From positions 7,192,001-7,256,000 of the forward strand of contig NZ_CP107928.1 of the NCBI RefSeq assembly GCF_036030735.1: 64,000 bases of DNA. The letters are read 5' to 3'. Positions 54,909 through 63,612 of this stretch are shown in pieces. The DNA is from Streptomyces sp. NBC_00425. GTDB taxonomy: Bacteria; Actinomycetota; Actinomycetes; Streptomycetales; Streptomycetaceae. Position 1 is the first letter of the stretch; each line of letters starts with the position of its first letter. The translations under genes were made by a program, and so were the position numbers. Below the pieces are notes generated by a model that saw only the letters and a list, made by a program, of their open reading frames with translations, ran no database searches and was not told the DNA's origin.

Positions 54909-56912
54909 TCAGCCCGACGGGGAGCGGGCCGGCGTCTGCACCGTGAACTGCTCGGCCTGGAGCGCGTACAGCTCGGCGTAGACGCCGCCGCCCGCCAGCA
55001 GCTCGTCCGGCGTCCCGGACTCCACCAGCCGGCCCTGGTCGAGAACGTGCACCAGGTCCGCGTGCCGGACCGACGCCAGCCGGTGGGTGATCAGCACGAC
55101 CGTCTGGCCGCTGTCGGCCAGCGCGCGGATCTTCTCGAAGACCTCCAGCTCGGCCCGGGCGTCCAGGGCCGCCGTCGGCTCGTCCACGATCAGGATGCGC
55201 CCGCGCCGGTACGCCGCCCGTGCGATGCCCAGGCGCTGCCACTGGCCGCCGGACAGCTCGTGTCCGCCGCTGAAGTGCCGGGCGAGCAGGGTGTCCAGAC
55301 CACGCGGGAGGTCCGTGACGACATCCCCGGCCCCCGCCTCCGCGATCGAGGCGGCCAGCCGTTCCTCGGTCAACGGCACGGCGGAACGCCCGACGGCGAT
55401 GTTGACCCGGGCGGTGAACGGCCACCGTTTGAAGTCCTGCGCCACCATCGCGATCCGCTCGGCGAGCCGGTGCCGGTCGGCGTCGGCGGCGTCCACGCCG
55501 TCCCACAGGATCCGTCCCCGGTCCGGCTTGTACAGCCCGGCCAGCAGTTTCACCAGAGTCGTCTTGCCGGATCCGTTCTCCCCGACCAGCGCGATGATCC
55601 GTCCCAGCGGGAGTGAGAGGGTGACGTCGTCGAGGGCGGGGCGCGCCGACTCGCCCGGATAGCCGAACGTGACGCTCTCGAAGCGGATCTCGCGCGGATC
55701 GTCCGGGAGGGCCACGCCGCCCGCCGGGATCGCCCGTTCGGCCGCCTCGACGTACAGCCGCTGCAGATCGCCGACGAACAGGGCCTCCTCGTGCAGTTGG
55801 TTGACCTCGAGCACCAGGGTGTTGAGGCTCGCCGAGCCGCTGCGGATCGCGATGACGGCCGTCCCCGCCACCGCCAACGCCATCGTCCCGGTGAACAGCA
55901 GGCCGCCGAGCGTGGCGTAGGTGGCCAGCGTGGCCACCCCCGTCCAGGTCGCCGCTACCAGCCCGGTGCGGGCGGCGAGCCGGGCCAGCCGGGCCTGCTC
56001 CGCCTCGGCGGTCTCGGACATCGCGCGGAAGTGGCGCAGCAGGAACGGACCGACCCCGTGGACGCGGATCTCGGGCGCCGCCGCGGGTTCGGTGAGCAGA
56101 CCGGCGATGAGGTGCCCCGCGCGCGCGTGCTGCACCCAGGTGTGGAAGGACTCGTAGCGGCGTCGGGCGTTCGTCAGGGCGCTCCAGGCGCTGGGCAGGG
56201 TCATCGTCACCAGCAACGGCAGCAGGAGCGGATGCAGCACCGTCAGGACGCCGGCCGAGGCGATCAGGGAGATCAGCGCGTTCACCACGCGCGTGCCGTG
56301 GCTGATCATGTATCGGCTGGAGCGGGCTCCGTACTGGGCGGTGTCCAGCAGCTTGTGAAAGGCGTGGTCCTCGATCGCGGCGAGCTCGACCGCGGCCGCC
56401 CGCTCCAGGTACAGCTCCGTCGCCACCCGCTCCACCTTGGGCTCCAGCCGCCCGGTGGCATACGTCGAAGCGGCCCGCAGCAGTGCCGAGAGCAGGAGCA
56501 CGGCGGCCATCAGGGCCAGTGCGGGGGCTGCGCCGCGCAGCCGGTCCTCGATCACGCCGCCGGTGATCAGCCGGCCCAGCACGGCGTTCATCGCCAGCAG
56601 GCCGACCGCCTGTGCCGCGCCCCGGGCGATCTCGGCCGCCAGGACGATGCGGGCGGCTCGCGGGTCGGCCTGCCGGGCCAGGCGGAGGGTCGCGGTCAGC
56701 AGGGACGGCAGCCGGGTCACCATGGCCCGGAAGTTGAGCTCCAGGAAGGCGTCCCGGTGCTGGTTCCAGCCCGTGTCGTAGCGGAGCGGTCCGCCGAACA
56801 GCAGCCGCTCCGACTCGGAGACGTCACGCTCGTCGGGACGTGTCTCCCCCGCCTCCGCTCGCTGTTCCTCCTCCGTCGGACGTCCCTTTCCCGCCTGTCG
56901 TGCCTGCCCCAC
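54909..56912 (-). CDS. ABC exporter, fused permease and ATPase
   Basis: A 667-residue half-transporter. An N-terminal hydrophilic segment of 60 residues precedes a six-helix membrane domain (about 85-375), and the ATPase domain has Walker A GENGSGKTT, signature LSGGQWQRLGIARA and Walker B ILIVDEPTAALD, with the H-loop THRLASVR. It would work as a homodimer to export a lipid, peptide or drug. GTG at 56912 follows GGGGAGG. There is no biosynthetic neighbour to suggest a cargo. Confidence 0.88.
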   Translation of the reverse strand: MGQARQAGKGRPTEEEQRAEAGETRPDERDVSESERLLFGGPLRYDTGWNQHRDAFLELNFRAMVTRLPSLLTATLRLARQADPRAARIVLAAEIARGAAQAVGLLAMNAVLGRLITGGVIEDRLRGAAPALALMAAVLLLSALLRAASTYATGRLEPKVERVATELYLERAAAVELAAIEDHAFHKLLDTAQYGARSSRYMISHGTRVVNALISLIASAGVLTVLHPLLLPLLVTMTLPSAWSALTNARRRYESFHTWVQHARAGHLIAGLLTEPAAAPEIRVHGVGPFLLRHFRAMSETAEAEQARLARLAARTGLVAATWTGVATLATYATLGGLLFTGTMALAVAGTAVIAIRSGSASLNTLVLEVNQLHEEALFVGDLQRLYVEAAERAIPAGGVALPDDPREIRFESVTFGYPGESARPALDDVTLSLPLGRIIALVGENGSGKTTLVKLLAGLYKPDRGRILWDGVDAADADRHRLAERIAMVAQDFKRWPFTARVNIAVGRSAVPLTEERLAASIAEAGAGDVVTDLPRGLDTLLARHFSGGHELSGGQWQRLGIARAAYRRGRILIVDEPTAALDARAELEVFEKIRALADSGQTVVLITHRLASVRHADLVHVLDQGRLVESGTPDELLAGGGVYAELYALQAEQFTVQTPARSPSG

Positions 56913-57065
56913 CGTCGGCCTCCCCGATCGCGATCGCGGACGACGGCCACTATCGCGGGAGGAGGAACCTCGATGGCAGGGCGCAGGAGCAGGGAGACGG
57001 GACGCGCGGGCGTGCGCCGGGACGGCGGCGGCGACGGCCGCTCGCAGAGGTCCGGGAGGTGTCCG

Positions 57066-57512
57066 TCAGGCGCTGATCGGCCGTGACCAGGCGGGCGTCG
57101 TGCCCGTGAGGCGGCACACGGCCAGGTACAGGGGGATCGGCGGGGTGTACGGAAGGGTGCCGTCCGGCCGGTGGATGAGACCGGGGACCTGCGGGGAGTC
57201 CGTGAGGAGCGCGCCCGTGGCGTAGTGCGCGGGCGCGGGCCATTCCAGCGCGTAGTCGGAGTCCGACGGGACCAGCCACCACCAGTGCGCCCGGTCGGCG
57301 TAGACACAGCCCATGCGCGGCAGCCGCGGCATCAGCAGCGGCCCCAGGCGGGCGGGGACGGAGACGGCGTCGCATCCCAACGGGGCGGTCATGCCCTCCG
57401 GGACGGCGAGTCGGCGCGGGGCCGCGGCGGCGGACGTGCCGCCCGGTCCGCGGTGCAGGCGCACCAGTGTGTCGAGCGTGCGCACCGGTGCCCGGCCGGG
57501 GCCGGGGCTCAC
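57066..57512 (-). CDS. hypothetical protein coupled to ATPase gene
   Basis: A 148-residue protein with a Trp-rich middle (DRAHWWWLVPSDSDYALEWPAPAHYA) and a conserved-looking end, TPPIPLYLAVCRLTG. I do not recognise a characterised domain. The GTG at 57512 overlaps the stop of the upstream ATP-binding protein gene by four bases, so the two are translated together. It probably belongs functionally to the XRE/DUF397/ATPase group nearby. Confidence 0.7.
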   Translation of the reverse strand: MSPGPGRAPVRTLDTLVRLHRGPGGTSAAAAPRRLAVPEGMTAPLGCDAVSVPARLGPLLMPRLPRMGCVYADRAHWWWLVPSDSDYALEWPAPAHYATGALLTDSPQVPGLIHRPDGTLPYTPPIPLYLAVCRLTGTTPAWSRPISA

Positions 57513-58423
57513 GTCCTGCCCCGCTCGCGACCGTGCTCGAGCGGCTGGGGGAGCGGGAGCGCGGCCGCGGGGTGGTTGGGCGTGCGGCCGTGTCGGGCGC
57601 CCGGGCCCCCGACGGCGTTGTGCTCGGCCGTGCGGTGCCACTGCGGTGCCACGCGGGCGGCGAGGACGCCGGTGGCGGACGCGGGGTGCGGGCGGGCCGC
57701 CGGGTCGGTCGGCGCGTGGAGCCGCTGTTCGGGCTCGTCCTCGTCGGCCGGGTCGTCGCCCGTGCCCGGCTTCGGGCGGGCGCCCCAGCCGAGGTCGTTG
57801 CGCGGCCCCGCGGGGTCGGCGGACGGCCGTGCGGGACCGTCGTGGAACTCGTCCTGGGTATCGAGGAGGTCACCGAGGTCGCAGGGATGCGCTGCGTCGG
57901 CGGCGAGGCTGTTGCAGGGTTCGGCCGGGTCGCGGGGCGCGTCGGCCTTGCGCGGCAGATCGGCCCAGACCAGCAGGCCGGGCCCGTGTTCCTGGGCGCC
58001 CCAGGAGTGGCAGAGGGCCTCGACCAGGATCAGTCCCCGGCCGTGCTCCTCCTCGGGCCGCTGCGGCGAGGGGTGCGGCTCACCGGGGGCGCAGCCCTGG
58101 TCGCGCACGGCTATGCGGACCAGGTCGTCGCCGTCGTGCAGCTCGCAGACGACCATGTCGCTCGCCGTGTGCACGATCGCGTTGGTGACCAGCTCGGAGA
58201 CGACCAGGGCGGCGGTGTCACAGGTGTCCTCGCACACCGACCAGCCCGTCAGCCGGGCCCTCGTCAGGCGTCTGGCCTGGGCGGGGGAACCCGGGTGGGC
58301 GGCCAGCTCGAATCGGAACCGGCGCTCGGCAGCGGCCTGGTCGGGGCCTGCTCCCGCGCTGGCACCGAGACCCTGGGGGCGGCCTGCGGCAGCGTCTGTT
58401 CCTAAGGGCGCGGACGGAATCAC
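57509..58423 (-). CDS. anti-sigma-type ATP-binding protein (HATPase_c)
   Basis: A 304-residue protein whose first 150 residues form an RsbW-like histidine-kinase ATPase domain: LVVSELVTNAIVHTAS is the N box, IAVRDQG the G1 box and HGRGLILVEALCHSWG the G2 box. The remaining half is disordered and rich in Pro, Ala and Asp. Such orphan ATPases are abundant in Streptomyces beside XRE/DUF397 pairs. I place the start at GTG 58423, exactly seven bases after the -10 of a well-formed promoter, as a leaderless transcript; GTG 58432 and TTG 58459 are alternatives. Confidence 0.8.
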   Translation of the reverse strand: MIPSAPLGTDAAAGRPQGLGASAGAGPDQAAAERRFRFELAAHPGSPAQARRLTRARLTGWSVCEDTCDTAALVVSELVTNAIVHTASDMVVCELHDGDDLVRIAVRDQGCAPGEPHPSPQRPEEEHGRGLILVEALCHSWGAQEHGPGLLVWADLPRKADAPRDPAEPCNSLAADAAHPCDLGDLLDTQDEFHDGPARPSADPAGPRNDLGWGARPKPGTGDDPADEDEPEQRLHAPTDPAARPHPASATGVLAARVAPQWHRTAEHNAVGGPGARHGRTPNHPAAALPLPQPLEHGRERGRT

Positions 58424-58430
58424 GCTTGCC

Positions 58431-58459
58431 ACTATCGCCCCGCCGTGAACACTTGGCAA
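58431..58459 (-). promoter_or_regulatory. promoter of the ATPase gene
   Basis: On the minus strand TTGCCA (complement of 58454-58459) and GATAGT (complement of 58431-58436) are 17 bases apart. The predicted start coincides with the GTG at 58423. Confidence 0.75.
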
Positions 58460-58484
58460 GTGTCACTCTGAAAAATGCAGAGTG
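58449..58484. promoter_or_regulatory. two stacked palindromes between divergent genes
   Basis: ACACTTG-g-CAAGTGT at 58449-58463 covers the -35 of the ATPase promoter. Immediately next to it CACTCTG-aaaaatg-CAGAGTG at 58464-58484 is a second 7-bp inverted repeat. Together they are the obvious operator region for the adjacent XRE regulator. Confidence 0.7.
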
Positions 58485-58699
58485 CTGTGTGACGCGGTGG
58501 AGGGCCGTGGCACACTGCTCCGCAACAGCACGTAGAACGGCGCCGGTCGGGATCGCCGGAGATCCGTACTCATCCGTACAGATCTGCGGACCATGTCCTC
58601 GAGTGGCGCCGTAGGGCTGTCGGGATTCTTTCGTGGACCGGCCGGGGCGGGGCTCGTGGGACCCCGCGCGACCGGCCGGGCTCTTCGTGGAGGTGGAGC

Positions 58700-59560
58700 G
58701 TGAGCGAACCGCGGTCCGCGCCGACGGTCGGGCAGGTCGTCCTCGGTCGGCGTCTGCTGGACCTGCGGGAACGCGCCGGGCTCAAGCGCGAGGAAGCCGC
58801 CCGCATCCTCCGCGTCGCGCCCGCCACCGTCCGCCGCATGGAGATGGCCGAGGTCAGCCTCAAGATCCCTTATCTCCAGCTGCTGCTGAAGGCCTACGGG
58901 GTCACCGACGAGGAGGCCGAGGGCTTCGTCCAGCTCGCCGAAGACGCCAACAAGCCCGGCTGGTGGCAGCGGTTCCACGACGTCCTGCCCGGCTGGTTCT
59001 CGATGCACGTCAGCCTGGAGGGCGCCGCGGCCCTCATCCGCCAGTACGAGCCCCACTTCGTCCCCGGACTGCTCCAGACCGAGGACTACGCGCGCGGGGT
59101 CCTGAGGTCCGGCGCCATCGGCCAGACCCGGCCGGAGGACATCGAGCGTCTCGTCGCGCTGCGCATACAACGCCAGGATCTGCTCACCCGCGAGGACGCG
59201 CCCCGGTTGTGGGTCGTGATGGACGAGACCGTCCTGCGCCGCTCCGCCGGCGGCCCGGAGGTGATGCGCGCGCAGATCGACAAACTGCTCGAGGCCGCGG
59301 AGCTGCCGAATGTGACGTTGCAGGTCGCCCCGTTCGCGAACGGGCCGCATCCGGGCACGTACGGGCCCTTCGTGCTCTTTCGATTCGCCATGCCGGAGCT
59401 TCCGGACATGGTCTACAGCGAGTACCTGACCGGCGCGGTCTATCTCGACGCGCGCACCGAGGTGGCGACCCACCTCGAGGTCATGGACCGCATGGCGGCG
59501 CAGGCCGCTACTGCACATCGCACGAAGGAGATCCTCCGGGATCTCCGCAAGGAGTTGTGA
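58700..59560 (+). CDS. XRE regulator with DUF5753 (Scr1-type)
   Basis: A 286-residue protein. The helix-turn-helix is at residues 12-65 (LKREEAARILRVAPATVRRMEM) and the rest is the DUF5753 domain (GWWQRFHDVLPGWFSMHVSLE, QYEPHFVPGLLQTEDYAR, LPNVTLQVAPF). It is the usual partner of DUF397 proteins and may act as a toxin-antitoxin-like or developmental switch. GTG at 58700 has GGAGG upstream. It is followed without a gap by the DUF397 gene. Confidence 0.9.
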   Translation: MSEPRSAPTVGQVVLGRRLLDLRERAGLKREEAARILRVAPATVRRMEMAEVSLKIPYLQLLLKAYGVTDEEAEGFVQLAEDANKPGWWQRFHDVLPGWFSMHVSLEGAAALIRQYEPHFVPGLLQTEDYARGVLRSGAIGQTRPEDIERLVALRIQRQDLLTREDAPRLWVVMDETVLRRSAGGPEVMRAQIDKLLEAAELPNVTLQVAPFANGPHPGTYGPFVLFRFAMPELPDMVYSEYLTGAVYLDARTEVATHLEVMDRMAAQAATAHRTKEILRDLRKEL

Positions 59561-59815
59561 ATGGATCGCATCAAGCCGCGCAAACGGGTCTACAACGGCA
59601 TGCCCGCGCGGGACTTGGGCAGCGAAGGCTGGCACAAGCCGTGGAGCGGCGGGAACGGCGGGAACTGCCTGGAGGCGATGAAGCTCGCCGACGGCCGGAT
59701 CGCCGTCCGCCAGTCCACCGACCCGGACGGTCCGGCGTTGATCTACACCACCGACGAGATGACGGCCTTCATCGAGGGAGCGAAGGCGGGAGAGGCGGAC
59801 TTCCTGTTGTCCTGA
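59561..59815 (+). CDS. DUF397 protein
   Basis: An 84-residue DUF397 protein with the core GWHKPWSGGNGGNCLEAMKL and the ending GPALIYTTDEMTAFIEGAKAGEADF. The ATG follows the XRE stop directly (TGA-ATG). DUF397 and XRE/DUF5753 proteins occur as pairs in Streptomyces, the small partner binding or modulating the regulator. Confidence 0.9.
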   Translation: MDRIKPRKRVYNGMPARDLGSEGWHKPWSGGNGGNCLEAMKLADGRIAVRQSTDPDGPALIYTTDEMTAFIEGAKAGEADFLLS

Positions 59816-60011
59816 CGTGACTGGCGTGACGTTTCTGCGATGCCCCGGCCGTCTATCGACTGCCGTGATTGCCTTCTTCCCGCTCGACTTCCTAATTTTG
59901 GCACTGAATTGATCTTCATCGACCGCTTCGGACGCTTACGGAGTACTTCATGACCGGGCAGGCCTCGACCCCCGCCGTCGAGCGGGGGTACGGCCCGCGC
60001 CCTTGAGGAAG
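59816..60011. other. AT-richer spacer after DUF397 gene
   Basis: The stretch near 59880-59930 (CTAATTTTGGCACTGAATTG) is the most AT-rich in this part of the window. I see no gene. With the repeat that follows it makes a 399-base gap. Confidence 0.45.
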
Positions 60012-60109
60012 AAGGCAGAAGACACAAGGCAGACGGCACGAGGCAGACGGCACGAGGCAGAAGGCACGAGGCAGAAGGCACGAGGCAGAAGGCGCGAGGC
60101 AGAAGGCGC
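60012..60109. repeat. 14-bp minisatellite, seven units
   Basis: Seven consecutive 14-base units of the form GAGGCAGAAGGCAC run from 60012 to 60109, with few substitutions; the last four fit best. It lies beyond the 3' end of the minus-strand MocR gene. Confidence 0.92.
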
Positions 60110-60214
60110 GAGAGGAGGTGGCAGGGGAGGGCAGGACGGGGCGTGGGAACGGCCCCGCCGCACACGCCCCTCCGCACGCGCCCTTCCCGCACCCCGGCGA
60201 CGGCCCGCTGTCCC

Positions 60215-61657
60215 TCAGCTGTCGGCGCGGTGCCGCCGCGGGTCCGGCGGGAGTCCCTGGCACAGTGCGTCCAGCGCCGCGCCGTAGGCGTGGTCCGGCG
60301 GCGTCGCGTAACCGACGACGAGTCCGTCCTGCGCCGCCATGCCCGTGCCCGGGTGACGGAAGCCCGCCAGGCCGTCCAGCGCGACGCCCTGCCCCGCGAC
60401 AGCCCTCAGGGCCGACCGCTCGGTGCCCGGCGGCAGCCTGAGCACCGCGTGGAGACCGGCCGCCACCCCGGTGACCTCGACGTGCGGCGCCTGTGCGGCG
60501 AGCGCCTCGACCAGCCGGTCCCGGCGACCGCGGTACCGCTGCCGCATACGCCGCACATGACGGTCGTACGACCCGGAAGCGATGAGGTCGGCCAGGCTGA
60601 GCTGGTCCAGAACACTCGCCCACGCCTCCCGCTCGCCCTTGGCCGCGAGGACCCCGTCCACGTAGCGCCCGGGCAGCGCCATCCAGCCGATGCGCAACGC
60701 GGGCGACAGGCTCTTGCTGACCGAGCCGATGTAGATCACCCGCTCCGGATCGAGTCCCTGGACCGCCCCGACCGGCTTGCGGTCGTAGCGGAACTCCCCG
60801 TCGTAGTCGTCCTCCAGGACGACGCCGCCACGCGCGCGTGCCCAGTCGATCACCGCCGCCCGGCGGTTCGCGTGCAGCGGGCCGCCGGTCGGGAACTGGT
60901 GCGCCGGCGTGAGCAGCACCGCCCGCTCGCGCCCCAGCTCTCCGACGCGGGCCCCGTCCTCGTCCAGGGGAAGAGGCGTCGTCCGCACGCCCGCCGTCGC
61001 CAGCAGCTCCCGGTGGAAGCCCAGCCCGTAGGCCTCCACGGCCAGCGGACCGCGCAGCACCCCGCTGCCCGGGGCGAACAGCAGACGCAGTGCGTGAGCG
61101 AAGCCCGAGCAGATCACAAGGCGCTCGGGCACGGTGCGCACACCACGCGCGCGTGCCAGATACTCGGTCAGGGCCTCCCGCAACTCCCTGCGCCCGGCGG
61201 GGTCGCCGGGCCCGAACGCCTCGGCGGGCGCCCGTTGGAGGGCGCGCCGGTAGGAGGCCAGCCAGGCCGCACGCGGGAACGAGGAAGCGTCCGGAACACC
61301 CTGCCGCAGATCGTGCCGGGGGTCACGCGCGCGTGCGGGCGCCCTGACGGCCACGCGCTCGGTCCGGCGCAGCGGCTCGGCCCGCTCGGCCACCCGCGTG
61401 CCGGAGCCCTGCCGGGCTGTCAGCCAGCCTTCCGCGACGAGTTCCGCGTACGCGTCGGCCACCGTGTTGCGGGCGACGCCCAGGTCGGCGGCGAGTGAAC
61501 GATAGGGCGGCAGACGGGTTCCCGGAGGGAGCCGCCCACTGCGCACGGCCTCGCGCAGCGCCCGGATGAGCGCGGCTCGCCGCCCGCCCGGCCCGGACAG
61601 CTCAAGATGCAGGTCCGCGCCGATCCGCTCCGCAGAATTGACCCATGAATCCGCCAT
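60215..61657 (-). CDS. pdxR: MocR/PdxR-family regulator
   Basis: A 480-residue fusion of an N-terminal GntR winged helix (PPGTRLPPYRSLAADLGVARNTVADAY) and a fold-type I aminotransferase domain. The PLP pocket shows LEDDYDGEFRYDR and the Schiff-base Lys in GSVSKSLSPALRIG. Such regulators sense pyridoxal phosphate and control vitamin B6 genes, though many MocR members regulate other targets; the symbol is tentative. ATG at 61657 follows TAGGGT at a distance compatible with a leaderless transcript. A decayed gene lies divergently upstream. Confidence 0.85.
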   Translation of the reverse strand: MADSWVNSAERIGADLHLELSGPGGRRAALIRALREAVRSGRLPPGTRLPPYRSLAADLGVARNTVADAYAELVAEGWLTARQGSGTRVAERAEPLRRTERVAVRAPARARDPRHDLRQGVPDASSFPRAAWLASYRRALQRAPAEAFGPGDPAGRRELREALTEYLARARGVRTVPERLVICSGFAHALRLLFAPGSGVLRGPLAVEAYGLGFHRELLATAGVRTTPLPLDEDGARVGELGRERAVLLTPAHQFPTGGPLHANRRAAVIDWARARGGVVLEDDYDGEFRYDRKPVGAVQGLDPERVIYIGSVSKSLSPALRIGWMALPGRYVDGVLAAKGEREAWASVLDQLSLADLIASGSYDRHVRRMRQRYRGRRDRLVEALAAQAPHVEVTGVAAGLHAVLRLPPGTERSALRAVAGQGVALDGLAGFRHPGTGMAAQDGLVVGYATPPDHAYGAALDALCQGLPPDPRRHRADS

Positions 61658-61689
61658 GAGGATGCACCCTACAGACGGTCTTTTCGCTC

Positions 61690-61935
61690 CCTGCGATCCG
61701 CGCCTCCGGTCTGAACGGCCGCGCCTGCCGCCTGCACATGCACACGGGCGACGCCGTGCACACGGGCGGCGTCGCGGGGCCGGCGAGAGCGAGGAGCGGC
61801 TGCACATGGTCGCCGTCTGCCGCGAGGCCCGCCTTCTTCACCGAGCGGGAGCAGGCCGCCCCGGCCCTGACGGACGCGGTGACGCCGGCGGCCGACGACG
61901 ACGTCCCGGACGACGTCTGTGCCGGGGCCGCGGCC
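61690..61935 (+). pseudogene. carboxymuconolactone decarboxylase (AhpD-like) remnant
   Basis: Three pieces of one family are spread over two frames. AIRASGLNG-R-A-C-R-L-HMHTGDA (frame of 61738) matches the family's KIRAS-x-ING-C-x-x-C-x-DMHT region, but both catalytic cysteines read as Arg (CGC for TGC). Then GESEERLHMVAVCREARL continues in a second frame from 61782, and FFTEREQAAPALTDAVTP...VPDDV returns to the first. An 18-base duplication at about 61738-61773 and an extra C near 61840 cause the shifts. The N-terminus and C-terminus are missing. Confidence 0.8.
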
Positions 61936-61978
61936 CCCGGCCCGCCTCGACGAGAGCCGGCCGGCTCCGGTGCCGGCC

Positions 61979-63466
61979 CTAGACGCTCATCGGCCGGTCG
62001 TACGGGCCGATCGGCGCCGGCAGCCGGGAAGTGCCCGTCAGAAGGCGGTCGACGGCCGCCGCCACCGCCCGCCCCTCGGCGATGGCCCACACGATCAGCG
62101 ACTGGCCGCGCGCCGCGTCCCCCGCGGCGAAGACGCCGGGGACGTTCGTCGCGAAACCGGCGTCCCGTGCGATCGTCCCGCGAGGCTCCAGGGCCAGCCC
62201 GAGCTGTTCGACGAGCCCGTCCTCCCGGTCGGGTCCGGAGAAGCCGAGGGCGAGCAGCACCAGGTCGGTGCGCAGCGCGCGTGCCGTGCCGGCCACCGGC
62301 CTGCGGCGTGCGTCCACCTCGGTGAGGTGCAGGGACCGCACGTGACCGGTCTCGTCGCCGGAGAAGCGGAGCGTGGACGCGGCGAACAGCCGGGCGTCCG
62401 CGTCCGCGGCCGGCGCGGACCGCAGGTCGCGCGCCTCCTCGTGCGCCGCCGAGAGGCGGTAGATCTTCGGATACGTCGGCCAGGGGTCGGCGTCCTCGTC
62501 GCGCTCGGCGCCGGGCTGTGCGTAGATGTCCAACTGGGTCACGGAGGCGGCGCCCTCGCGCACCGCGGTGCCCAGGCAGTCGGCGCCCGTGTCGCCGCCG
62601 CCGACGATGACGACGTGCTTCCCGGCGGCGGACATCGGGGACCTCTCCAGATCCCCCTCGCACACCCGGTTGGCGAGCGGCAGATACTCCATCGCCTGGT
62701 GTATGCCGGTCAACTCCCGTCCTGGGACGTGCAGTTCGCGCCACTCGGTCGCACCGGTGGCGATCACCACGGCGTCGTAGCGGGAGCGCAGATCGGCGGC
62801 CATGACGTCCCGCCCGACCGTGGTAGAGGTGCGGAACTTCGTGCCTTCGGCCCGCATCTGCTCGATCCGTCGTTCGAGATGCCGCTTCTCCATCTTGAAC
62901 GCGGGAATGCCGTACCGCATCAGTCCGCCGACGCGGTCGTCCTTCTCGTAGACGGCGACCGTGTGCCCGGCCCGGGTCAACTGCTGCGCGGCGGCCAGTC
63001 CGGTGGGCCCGGAGCCGATCACGGCCACCGTTTTCCCCGACAGCCGGTCCGGCGGCCGCGGCGGGGTCAGTCCGTCGGCCCAGGCCCGGTCGGCGATGGC
63101 CGCCTCGACGTTCTTGATGGTGACGGCGGGCTGGTTGATGGCCAGGACACAACCCGCCTCGCACGGCGCCGGACACAACCGGCCGGTGAACTCGGGGAAG
63201 TTGTTCGTCGCGTGCAGCCGCTCGCCGGCCGCCCGCCAGTCCTCCCGCGACACCAGGTCGTTCCACTCCGGGATCAGATTGCCGAGCGGGCAGGCCTCGT
63301 GGCAGAACGGGACGCCGCAGTCCATGCACCGGTCGGCCTGCTCGCTGATGATGGGCAGCAGCGCCCCGGGGACGTACACCTCGTCCCAGTCCGCGACCCG
63401 TTCCCCGACCGGCCGACGGGGCCAGTCCCGGCGCGGTGTGGTCATGAATCCCTTGGGATCGGCCAT
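61979..63466 (-). CDS. gltD: glutamate synthase small subunit (GltD-like)
   Basis: A 495-residue NADPH-dependent iron-sulfur flavoprotein. Two cysteine clusters (CMDCGVPFCHEACP and CPAPCEAGC) bind [4Fe-4S] centres, GSGPTGLAAAQQL binds FAD, GGGDTGADCLG binds NADPH, and FAAGDAARGQSLIVWAIAEGR is the C-terminal FAD motif. In glutamate synthase it feeds electrons to the large subunit GltB, which normally lies directly upstream; here a DUF1772 gene does. It may serve a distant gltB or be a related oxidoreductase subunit. ATG at 63466. Confidence 0.88.
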   Translation of the reverse strand: MADPKGFMTTPRRDWPRRPVGERVADWDEVYVPGALLPIISEQADRCMDCGVPFCHEACPLGNLIPEWNDLVSREDWRAAGERLHATNNFPEFTGRLCPAPCEAGCVLAINQPAVTIKNVEAAIADRAWADGLTPPRPPDRLSGKTVAVIGSGPTGLAAAQQLTRAGHTVAVYEKDDRVGGLMRYGIPAFKMEKRHLERRIEQMRAEGTKFRTSTTVGRDVMAADLRSRYDAVVIATGATEWRELHVPGRELTGIHQAMEYLPLANRVCEGDLERSPMSAAGKHVVIVGGGDTGADCLGTAVREGAASVTQLDIYAQPGAERDEDADPWPTYPKIYRLSAAHEEARDLRSAPAADADARLFAASTLRFSGDETGHVRSLHLTEVDARRRPVAGTARALRTDLVLLALGFSGPDREDGLVEQLGLALEPRGTIARDAGFATNVPGVFAAGDAARGQSLIVWAIAEGRAVAAAVDRLLTGTSRLPAPIGPYDRPMSV

Positions 63467-63480
63467 GGGCGTGCCCCTTG

Positions 63481-63492
63481 CGTACGCGTACG
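63481..63492. promoter_or_regulatory. 12-bp palindrome before gltD
   Basis: CGTACGCGTACG is a perfect palindrome 15 bases upstream of the gltD ATG, in the position of an operator overlapping the leader. Confidence 0.4.
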
Positions 63493-63612
63493 ACAGGCCG
63501 AGCGTCGTCGGGCGGCACTCTCCAGGCCACGATACGTTCTGTCGGCCCCGTACGCAGGGGGGAGTGATGGGGGAGTGACACAGGTGCTTCGGTCGGATCG
63601 GAGGCGCTTCGG

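Noticed and set aside
60012-60109. CRISPR array
   Set aside because: The 14-base units are contiguous with no spacers, and there are no cas genes in the window.
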